5,709 nucleotides of DNA from Candidatus Latescibacteria bacterium 4484_7. Its GTDB lineage: Bacteria > Krumholzibacteriota > Krumholzibacteriia > Krumholzibacteriales > Krumholzibacteriaceae. The notes beneath the pieces are model-generated. The model was not told the origin of the DNA. It worked only from the letters and a program-made list of their open reading frames with translations, and did no database searches. The translations under genes were made by a program, and so were the position numbers. Shown here piece after piece: positions 1 through 5,551 of this stretch. Position 1 is the first letter of the stretch; the number at the start of each line of letters is the position of its first letter. Location: positions 1-5,709 of the forward strand of contig NATK01000112.1 in the NCBI GenBank assembly GCA_002085285.1, read 5' to 3'.

Positions 1-1023
1 CGCGCGATCAAAATGAGCGGCACGGACAGCTGCCGGGTGATGGCTGGCAAGGTAAGGGCCCTTCTCGGGCTGAAGAAAAGCTCGTCGGCGAGCGATCAGC
101 TCGCCCTTTTCCTCGAACACTGCTCTCGTTCCGGATACGCTCCCTCTCTGCTGCTCGACAAAGGTGTCGCCGAGGTGAACGATGGCTTCATGGATTCCGC
201 CGTAAAAACACTGTCTTCTCTCGGCAAGCTTTTTCCCGAGAGCAAGGAAGCGGTCGATGCAAGGTACTATCTCGCCCTCTGTGATATGAAGCGAGGCGGT
301 TACAAGGATGCGGTGAAGAAGCTCCAATCGTTCATTAAGGACGCACCCTATTCCCCGCTGGTATCCAAGGCGTACTTCAAGATTGCCTCGGCTCAATATA
401 TACAGAGGAACCTCAACCTGGCGGCTCACTACTATTCGCTGGCTGCCGAGAGTGCCCCGGACGGAGACAGCGAGTTCGCCGCCCTCGACAACCTCGGAAA
501 GGTGTACCAGGAGCTGGAAGACTGGGAGAAAGCCGCCGGTGTGTGGAAGAAGATGGCGGAGAAATATCCCGCTGATAAGAATATCGTCGAGACTCTTTTC
601 AACCTCGGTTTTTGCTATGGCCGAATGGGCAGGTACGATCTCGCATACGAGGTGTACAATAGAATACCCGATGTCACTTCGAGCGAGGAACAGCAGGGTA
701 GGGCTCACTACTGGTCGGGGGTCAGTCTCAAGAACATGAAGCGATACAAGGATGCCGTAATGGAGTTCCTCAGGGTTCCCTATCTCAAGACCGGCGGTAT
801 GTGGGGAGTCACATCGAAGCTCGAGGCTGCCTCGTGCTATGAGAAAATGGGTTCGTACGGTGAGGCGGAAAAGCTCTGCAACGAGGTGATATCGAAATAC
901 GGGAAGGGCTCGAACTGGGGAAGACTCGCTGCAAAGGCACTGGAGAGGATCGCTGCGGAAAAGGCAGGTGGGAGCGGTGGTAAGGACGAACGAAAGAGCA
1001 ATCGGGATAGAAAGGGAAAATAA
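1..1023 (+). CDS. TPR-repeat protein, probably 5'-truncated by the window edge
   Basis: The frame is open from base 1 to a TAA at 1021-1023. The first ATG is at 13, but the 12 visible bases before it show no ribosome binding site, and no signal peptide or start-like N-terminus is seen, so the gene probably begins upstream. Residue numbers here count from the ATG at 13 (336 residues). About seven 34-residue helix-turn-helix units can be read at roughly 46-79, 82-115, 117-150, 154-187, 192-225, 229-260 and 268-300. They show the TPR spacing of small and aromatic residues, for example LGKVYQELEDWEKAAGVW and LGFCYGRMGRYDLAYEVY. The last 20 residues are a Gly-Ser-Lys-Arg-rich, probably disordered basic tail. 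TPR arrays are protein-protein scaffolds, and families such as YbgF/CpoB and BamD are built this way, but no diagnostic feature places this protein in any of them. It ends 6 bases before uvrA, suggesting co-transcription. The TPR fold is sure; the function is unknown. Confidence 0.8.
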   Translation, partial: RAIKMSGTDSCRVMAGKVRALLGLKKSSSASDQLALFLEHCSRSGYAPSLLLDKGVAEVNDGFMDSAVKTLSSLGKLFPESKEAVDARYYLALCDMKRGGYKDAVKKLQSFIKDAPYSPLVSKAYFKIASAQYIQRNLNLAAHYYSLAAESAPDGDSEFAALDNLGKVYQELEDWEKAAGVWKKMAEKYPADKNIVETLFNLGFCYGRMGRYDLAYEVYNRIPDVTSSEEQQGRAHYWSGVSLKNMKRYKDAVMEFLRVPYLKTGGMWGVTSKLEAASCYEKMGSYGEAEKLCNEVISKYGKGSNWGRLAAKALERIAAEKAGGSGGKDERKSNRDRKGK

Positions 1024-1029
1024 TCTTTC

Positions 1030-3852
1030 ATGACTCGTGATCTAGTTGTAAAGGGCGCCAGAGAGCATAATCTAAAGGATATTACAGTATCGATTCCGAG
1101 GAACAGATTCGTAGTAATAACCGGACTGAGCGGCTCGGGCAAGTCTTCTCTCGCCTTCGACACGATATACGCCGAGGGACAGCGTCGCTATGTCGAATCG
1201 CTCTCGAGCTATGCGAGGCAATTTCTCGAACAGATGGAAAAGCCTGATGTGGACAGCATCGAAGGACTCTCACCGGCCATATCGATCGACCAGAAGACGA
1301 CTTCTCGAAACCCCCGTTCTACTGTAGGGACGATAACTGAAATCTACGATTATCTGAGGATTCTTTTTGCGAGACTCGGCGAACCCCATTGCCCCGGATG
1401 CGGAAGACGAATAACGAAGCAATCCGTCTCGCAGATCGTCGACAGACTCCTCGAGAAGGAGGAAGGTCCATCGATACGGATTCTCGCGCCTGTTGTGAAG
1501 GGGCGAAAGGGTGAATACAGGGCTCTCTTCGAAAGGCTGCGGAAGGAAGGATTCACGAGAGCGAGGGTGGACGGCGTAGAAGTTAGACTCGACGAAGAGA
1601 TACGACTCGAGAAGAATAAAAAGCACGATATCGCAGTCGTCATCGACAGGCTGAAGATCAGGGAGGGTATAAGGCGTAGACTCACGGATTCGGTCGAGGT
1701 CGCCTCGAACGTCGGAGAGGGTGTGGTGATGGTGCTTGACCGCGGCGGTGAACAACTCTTCAGCCTGGAATATTCGTGTCCTTACTGCGGGCGCAGCCTC
1801 GGTGAGGTCTCGCCGAGGATGTTTTCATTCAATTCGCCTTATGGTGCCTGTCCCGCCTGCCACGGCCTCGGGACGCAGATCGATTTCGCAGAAGAGCTCA
1901 TAGTTCCCGACAAGGAGCTCAGTATCGAAGAGGGAGCCATAGCCCCTGTCGGCCCTCTTAAGCCGAATTGGTTCAAGTACAGACTCGAGGCTCTTGCGGA
2001 AAGATACGGTTTTTCACTGAAGAGGCCTTTCGGTAAATTGCCTCGAAAAATCCAGAAGGTGATCCTCTACGGGAGCGACAAGGATATCGTCGTCAGGTAC
2101 GACTTCGAAAGGGGCAAGGGCGAGTACGTAACCCAATGGGAAGGGATCATTCCCAATCTCAGAAGGAGGTACAAGCAGACAAGCTCTGAGAGCATACGCG
2201 CATGGATAGAAAACTATATGACAAGCAGCCCCTGCTCCGTCTGTCACGGAACGCGACTCAAGCCCGAGAGCTTATCCGTGCTTTTCAAGGGCAAGAACAT
2301 AGCCGAAATCTCCGCTCTCTCCATAGACAAGGCTCTGCATTTCTTCGAGAATGTTTCACTCGAAGGAAACGAGCTGATAATAGGCGAACCGATCCTTAGA
2401 GAGATCGTTTCTCGTCTGAAGTTTCTCTGCAATGTGGGCGTCCAGTATCTCAGCCTCGACCGTTCCGCTGCGACTCTTGCCGGCGGGGAGGCTCAGAGAA
2501 TAAGGTTAGCCACTCAAATAGGCTCCAAGCTCGTTGGGGTTCTCTATATTCTCGACGAGCCGTCGATAGGGCTTCACCAGAGGGACAACGAGCGCCTCAT
2601 CGCAACACTCAAAGAGCTCAAGGAAGCTGGAAACACGGTAATCGTGATAGAGCACGACAGAGAAACGATACTTTCGGCCGACCACGTCGTCGATCTCGGT
2701 CCCGGTGCGGGAGAAATGGGGGGATGGGTGGTGGCGTCGGGGACGCCGAAGGAGATCATGCGCTCAGCGAAGAGCTTGACCGGTCATTACCTGCGTGAAG
2801 AGAGCAGGTTTGAGCTCAAGGGTGGAGAGGAAGGTGTTTCAAGTGGAGCGCCGGCAAGGGCGATAACGGTGCGTGGTGCGAGGGAGAACAACCTCAAGAA
2901 CATCGATGTCGCCTTTCCGATCGGCAAGCTTATCTGTGTCACGGGTGTTTCCGGTTCAGGCAAGAGCACACTCGTAAACGACATTCTGTACCGTGCGCTT
3001 CACCGCCATTTTTATCACAGCACCCGGCTTCCGGGCGATCACGATTCGATAGAGGGGATCGAGTTTATCGACAAGGTGATCAACATCGATCAGTCGCCGA
3101 TAGGGCGTTCGCCGAGATCGAATCCGGCGACCTATACAGGGGTTTTCGGCCCCATAAGAGATCTGTTCTCCCGGCTTCCCGAATCCCGTATCAGAGGGTA
3201 CCGGCCGGGTAGATTCAGCTTCAACGTAAAGGGAGGGAGATGTGAGAAGTGCCGTGGCGATGGGATGATCAGGGTGGAGATGCACTTTCTTCCGGACGTC
3301 TATGTACACTGCCAGGAGTGCAAGGGAAAGAGGTACAACAGAGAGACGCTCGAGATCACATTCAAGAACAAAAATATCGCTGAGGTTCTCGACATGACCG
3401 TTGACGAGGCGGCTGCCTTTTTTGAGAATATTCCGCAGGTAGTGCGAAAGCTCAGAGTTCTTCAGAACGTTGGCCTCGGCTATATAAAACTCGGTCAGCC
3501 GGCACCCACCCTCTCCGGTGGGGAGGCCCAAAGGATAAAACTTGCTTCTGAGCTATCGAAGGTTCAGACGGGCAGGACGCTCTATATACTGGATGAGCCC
3601 AGTACTGGGCTTCACTTCGAAGACGTAAAGATGCTCATGCACGTTCTTGATGAACTGGTAAAACGTGGGAATACGGTGATCGTAATAGAGCACAATCCAG
3701 AGATTATCCGCCTCGCAGATCACATCATCGATCTGGGGCCCGAGGGGGGAGACGAGGGGGGCGAGGTCATCTTTGCAGGTCCGGCGAGAGAGATATTGAG
3801 TTGTGAGTGTTCTTACACGGGCGCCATGCTGCGAAAGTTTGCAGGGGCTTGA
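1030..3852 (+). CDS. uvrA: UvrA, excinuclease ABC subunit A (DNA damage-recognition ATPase)
   Basis: UvrA is the dimeric ABC-type ATPase that finds bulky DNA lesions and loads UvrB in nucleotide excision repair in the cytoplasm. The 940-residue product has the usual full length (about 940 in E. coli) and two ABC halves. Half one has Walker A GLSGSGKSS (Lys38), a UvrB-binding and insertion region (about 120-400), signature LAGGEAQ (483-489) and Walker B YILDEPSIGLH (Asp509, Glu510). Half two has Walker A GVSGSGKST (Lys645), signature LSGGEAQ (828-834) and Walker B YILDEPSTGLH (Asp855, Glu856). Zinc ligands are visible as Cys250/253/274/277 and Cys738/741/761/764, plus CxxC pairs at 121/124 and 402/405. 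The first signature has Ala where Ser is usual. The ATG at 1030 leads straight into the conserved RGAREHNLK-like start, here VKGAREHNLKDI. The only Shine-Dalgarno-like bases (AGGG, 1013-1016) lie 13 bases upstream, so translation may be coupled to the TPR gene 6 bases before it. No LexA-type site is visible in this window. Confidence 0.98.
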   Translation: MTRDLVVKGAREHNLKDITVSIPRNRFVVITGLSGSGKSSLAFDTIYAEGQRRYVESLSSYARQFLEQMEKPDVDSIEGLSPAISIDQKTTSRNPRSTVGTITEIYDYLRILFARLGEPHCPGCGRRITKQSVSQIVDRLLEKEEGPSIRILAPVVKGRKGEYRALFERLRKEGFTRARVDGVEVRLDEEIRLEKNKKHDIAVVIDRLKIREGIRRRLTDSVEVASNVGEGVVMVLDRGGEQLFSLEYSCPYCGRSLGEVSPRMFSFNSPYGACPACHGLGTQIDFAEELIVPDKELSIEEGAIAPVGPLKPNWFKYRLEALAERYGFSLKRPFGKLPRKIQKVILYGSDKDIVVRYDFERGKGEYVTQWEGIIPNLRRRYKQTSSESIRAWIENYMTSSPCSVCHGTRLKPESLSVLFKGKNIAEISALSIDKALHFFENVSLEGNELIIGEPILREIVSRLKFLCNVGVQYLSLDRSAATLAGGEAQRIRLATQIGSKLVGVLYILDEPSIGLHQRDNERLIATLKELKEAGNTVIVIEHDRETILSADHVVDLGPGAGEMGGWVVASGTPKEIMRSAKSLTGHYLREESRFELKGGEEGVSSGAPARAITVRGARENNLKNIDVAFPIGKLICVTGVSGSGKSTLVNDILYRALHRHFYHSTRLPGDHDSIEGIEFIDKVINIDQSPIGRSPRSNPATYTGVFGPIRDLFSRLPESRIRGYRPGRFSFNVKGGRCEKCRGDGMIRVEMHFLPDVYVHCQECKGKRYNRETLEITFKNKNIAEVLDMTVDEAAAFFENIPQVVRKLRVLQNVGLGYIKLGQPAPTLSGGEAQRIKLASELSKVQTGRTLYILDEPSTGLHFEDVKMLMHVLDELVKRGNTVIVIEHNPEIIRLADHIIDLGPEGGDEGGEVIFAGPAREILSCECSYTGAMLRKFAGA

Positions 3853-3872
3853 CCGCATCCGCCGTTTGCAGA

Positions 3873-3907
3873 AGAAAAATTTCTCAAGAAACACTGGAAA
3901 TTTTTCC
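3873..3907. promoter_or_regulatory. Cluster of AGAAA/TTTCT and GGAAA/TTTCC dyads, possible operator
   Basis: Half-sites alternate in orientation: AGAAA at 3873-3877, TTTCT at 3880-3884, AGAAA at 3887-3891, GGAAA at 3896-3900 and TTTCC at 3903-3907. Neighbouring partners form perfect 5-base inverted repeats around 2-base centres (AA, CA and TT). Starts are 7, 7, 9 and 7 bases apart. Such a layout would suit a dimeric regulator of the gcv operon, but it matches no operator I recognise, and A/T-rich sequence yields such dyads easily. Confidence 0.3.
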
Positions 3908-3925
3908 CTCGAAGGGGTAATTTCC
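3896..3925 (+). other. Possible RNA hairpin between uvrA and gcvT
   Basis: GGAAATT (3896-3902) is perfectly complementary to AATTTCC (3919-3925). Inside it CCCT (3906-3909) can pair with AGGG (3913-3916) around a CGA loop, with a small internal bulge between the stems. It lies 43 bases after the uvrA stop and could limit read-through or stabilise a 3' end. No U-run follows directly (TATAGTTTG comes next), so it is not a standard intrinsic terminator. A protein-binding DNA palindrome is an alternative reading. Confidence 0.35.
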
Positions 3926-3980
3926 TATAGTTTGAAAACAGCGAGTTTGTTTTTCAGCATAAAATAAATGCATAAACAGA

Positions 3981-3985
3981 AAGGG
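3981..3985 (+). promoter_or_regulatory. Ribosome binding site that decides the gcvT start
   Basis: AAGGG lies 6 bases before the ATG at 3992. The upstream in-frame ATG at 3968 has only A/T-rich sequence before it and no Shine-Dalgarno match. This favours the 3992 start, which also gives the family-typical N-terminus MGEKKTPLYNTHV. Confidence 0.7.
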
Positions 3986-3991
3986 CTTGAA

Positions 3992-5104
3992 ATGGGCGAA
4001 AAGAAAACTCCTCTTTACAATACTCATGTTGAGAGGGGAGCTAAGATGGTGGAGTTTGCCGGCTTCAAGATGCCCGTCGTCTACACGAGCATTGTTACGG
4101 AACACAACACGGTGAGAAACAAGGTCGGTCTCTTCGACGTAAGTCACATGGGTGAGCTCGAGATAACAGGCGCACGAGCGGCCGAGTTCGCCGATTACAT
4201 TGTAACGAACAACGTGGACAGGCTGGAAGAGGGACAGATTTGTTACACGGTGGCGTGTAACGAGAATGGCAAGGTCTTGGACGATCTTCTCGTTTACAAG
4301 TTTTCGGATGAGCGCGTTCTCCTCGTCGTCAATGCGTCCAATACGGACAAAATATATGCTCATCTTCTCAAAGAAAAATGGGACGATGTCGATGTTGCGA
4401 ACAGGACGGCGGATGTTGCACAAATAGCCGTTCAGGGGCCACTGTCGAAGGAACTTTTGCTAAAGATCCCGTTCTGTTCCGATGTCGCAGACAGGATCGA
4501 GACGTTGAAGTACTACAGATTCTTTGCCTTCCACAAGGACGGCAAAGAGGTGATTGTTTCGAGAACGGGTTACACGGGCGAGCTGGGGTTCGAGATATAC
4601 CTGCCCGCTGAGTTTGCTGTGGATCTGTGGAACGAACTCCTTGCGGGTGGTGCAGAGCTCGGCGTAGAACCGATTGGACTGGGAGCGAGGGATACTCTTC
4701 GTTTCGAGGCGAGCCTATGCCTGTACGGAAACGAGCTCGACGAGGAGACGTCACCGCTCGAAGCTGGGCTCAAATGGCTCGTTAAGCTCAAGAAGGGGGA
4801 TTTTCTGGGCAGGGATGCTTTGGCCCGCGAGAAGGAGGAAGGCTCGAAGAAGACGCTCACGGGATTCGAGATCCAGGGGCGGCAGATAGCAAGGCACCAC
4901 TTCAAGGTGAAATACGAAGGAAGGGTTGTGGGAGAGGTGACCTCTGGGACATTTGCACCATACCTGAAGAAGAGTCTTGCAATGGCGTATGTGGAGAGCG
5001 GGCTGCCCGCCGATGCGAATGGTTATGCAATAGAGATCAGGGGTAAGGATATCGAAGCAAAAAGAATAGCTCTGCCTTTTTACAAGAGCAGGGCTGCTGA
5101 TTGA
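3992..5104 (+). CDS. gcvT: GcvT, glycine cleavage system T protein (aminomethyltransferase)
   Basis: The T protein takes the aminomethyl group held on the lipoyl arm of GcvH and passes its carbon to tetrahydrofolate, giving 5,10-methylene-tetrahydrofolate and releasing ammonia. From the ATG at 3992 the protein has 370 residues, typical for the family. Starting at 3968 would add eight residues (MHKQKGLE) without a ribosome binding site. Hallmarks in order are KTPLYNTHV (5-13), GAKMVEFAGFKMPVVY (16-31), FDVSHMGE (48-55), the NGKVLDDLLVY loop with Asp97 at the position of the essential aspartate, SRTGYTGELGFEIY (190-203, folate-pocket region), GLGARDTLRFEA (229-240), and a C-terminal barrel domain (about 283-365) with EVTSGTFAP (315-323). 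No key motif is missing. It is the first gene of a gcv operon, followed 27 bases later by gcvH. YgfZ or dimethylglycine-dehydrogenase paralogues are unlikely given the neighbours and intact motifs. Confidence 0.97.
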   Translation: MGEKKTPLYNTHVERGAKMVEFAGFKMPVVYTSIVTEHNTVRNKVGLFDVSHMGELEITGARAAEFADYIVTNNVDRLEEGQICYTVACNENGKVLDDLLVYKFSDERVLLVVNASNTDKIYAHLLKEKWDDVDVANRTADVAQIAVQGPLSKELLLKIPFCSDVADRIETLKYYRFFAFHKDGKEVIVSRTGYTGELGFEIYLPAEFAVDLWNELLAGGAELGVEPIGLGARDTLRFEASLCLYGNELDEETSPLEAGLKWLVKLKKGDFLGRDALAREKEEGSKKTLTGFEIQGRQIARHHFKVKYEGRVVGEVTSGTFAPYLKKSLAMAYVESGLPADANGYAIEIRGKDIEAKRIALPFYKSRAAD

Positions 5105-5121
5105 TCGTCTCGTTGGAAAGG

Positions 5122-5128
5122 AAGGTGA
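5122..5128 (+). promoter_or_regulatory. Strong ribosome binding site of gcvH
   Basis: AAGGTGA, preceded by GGAA, ends 3 bases before the gcvH ATG at 5132. It resembles the extended Shine-Dalgarno sequence AAGGAGGTGA with a small rearrangement. It is stronger than the sites of the neighbouring genes, which would suit high expression of the small carrier protein relative to the enzymes (inference). Confidence 0.65.
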
Positions 5129-5131
5129 CCG

Positions 5132-5551
5132 ATGGACCCGAAGGATTACAGATTCACCAAAGAGCATGAATGGGTTTATGTGGACGGCGACGTTGCCGTT
5201 ATAGGTATAAGCGATTACGCCGCAGGAGAGCTCGGTGACATAGTCTATGTGGAATTACCGGAGAAGGGGAGCAAGATAAAACAGATGGACCCGATCGGGA
5301 CGATCGAGGCTGTAAAGACCGTCGCTGATCTGTACTCACCTGTAAGCGGTGAAGTGATCGAAGTGAACGAAGAGATTGTTGAGCACCCCGAGATGGTGAA
5401 CGGCAGTCCATATGAGGACGGCTGGTTCATCAAGGTAAAGATAGAAGACCCCGGAGAGCTCGATGTTCTCTTCAGCTATGACGAGTATCAGGATTACCTT
5501 GGAGAGCAGGAATCGGAAGAAGAGGAAGGTTCAGAAGAAGAGGAAGAGTAG
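5132..5551 (+). CDS. gcvH: GcvH, lipoyl-carrier H protein of glycine cleavage, with poly-Glu tail
   Basis: GcvH shuttles the aminomethyl intermediate and reducing equivalents between the P, T and L proteins on a lipoamide arm. The 139-residue product shows the family start DYRFTKEHEWVYVDGDVAVIG (5-25 region), the DYAAGELGDIVYVELPEKG segment (28-46), and the lipoylation motif IEAVKTVADLYSPVSGEV with Lys62 as the expected lipoylated lysine. The end DGWFIKVKI (96-104) is also typical. The residue two before Lys62 is Ala where many family members have Ser, a tolerated variant. The last 15 residues are unusual: 11 are Glu, arising from two near-identical 18-base units, and they make the protein about ten residues longer than the 129-residue E. 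coli form. It lies 27 bases after gcvT, and its TAG directly abuts the gcvPA ATG, so translation is probably coupled. Confidence 0.97.
   Translation: MDPKDYRFTKEHEWVYVDGDVAVIGISDYAAGELGDIVYVELPEKGSKIKQMDPIGTIEAVKTVADLYSPVSGEVIEVNEEIVEHPEMVNGSPYEDGWFIKVKIEDPGELDVLFSYDEYQDYLGEQESEEEEGSEEEEE
5513..5548 (+). repeat. Tandem 18-base repeat encoding the acidic end of GcvH
   Basis: Units 5513-5530 and 5531-5548 agree at 15 of 18 positions and encode SEEEEG and SEEEEE. The pattern suggests an in-frame duplication at the 3' end of gcvH. The GA-rich second unit also contains the likely ribosome binding site of gcvPA. Confidence 0.75.
5539..5546 (+). promoter_or_regulatory. Ribosome binding site of gcvPA inside the gcvH tail
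   Basis: AGAGGAAG lies in the last GcvH codons, with the AGG core 8 bases before the ATG at 5552. No other site is possible because the gcvH stop abuts the start codon. Similar GA-rich sequence in the first repeat unit lies too far upstream to serve. Confidence 0.6.

Larger units (their letters stand above)
3853..3991 (+). promoter_or_regulatory. uvrA-gcvT intergenic region, probable gcv operon control region
   Basis: This is the only non-coding stretch longer than 30 bases in the window and it separates a repair gene from a metabolic operon. It is richer in A/T than the flanking genes. It holds dyad half-sites (3873-3907), a possible hairpin (3896-3925), a TATAGT hexamer (3926-3931, five of six matches to a sigma-70 -10 box), TTGAAA (3932-3937) and TAAAAT (3960-3965). 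None of these hexamers forms a well-spaced -35/-10 pair: TTGAAA to TAAAAT is 22 bases, and the bases 17 upstream of TATAGT (TTTCCC) match a -35 poorly. That a promoter lies here is inferred from gene arrangement and composition; its exact position is not resolved. The glycine riboswitch that often precedes gcvT is not recognisable. Confidence 0.45.

Noticed and set aside
383..739. 118-codon + strand frame within the TPR gene
   Set aside because: It overlaps a clear TPR coding frame in another phase and its composition (rich in Arg, Ser and Thr) is typical of a shadow frame.
1378..1404. Extra zinc finger from the CPGC pair (UvrA Cys121/Cys124)
   Set aside because: A metal-binding-like CPxC/H segment at this point occurs in other UvrA proteins, so the pair is within normal family variation and not a new domain.
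2956..3531. 191-codon open frame on the - strand inside uvrA
   Set aside because: It lies entirely antisense to conserved UvrA sequence, has no ribosome binding site that stands out and shows no recognisable motif. Open antisense frames are common opposite genes with this codon bias.
3906..3920. Glycine-riboswitch-like CGAAGGGGTAA upstream of gcvT
   Set aside because: It resembles the aptamer core segment CCGAAGGGGCAA, but the partner segments (a GGGAGAG-type 5' strand and a CTCTCAGGC-type 3' strand) are absent and the region is too short for the usual tandem aptamers.
3880..3935. Intrinsic terminator for uvrA
   Set aside because: The hairpin at 3896-3925 is A/T-rich in its outer stem and is followed by TATAGTTTG, not a U-run, so it does not meet the usual criteria.
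3932..3965. TTGAAA ... TAAAAT as a sigma-70 promoter for gcvT
   Set aside because: The spacer is 22 bases, well outside the normal 16-18. It is mentioned only as part of the intergenic region and not called as a promoter.
3968..3991. Upstream ATG at 3968 as the gcvT start
   Set aside because: It has no Shine-Dalgarno sequence. The ATG at 3992 has AAGGG 6 bases upstream and gives the family-typical N-terminus.
3884..4423. 179-codon open frame on the - strand across the intergenic region and gcvT
   Set aside because: Most of it is antisense to conserved GcvT motifs, and the translated protein has no recognisable features.
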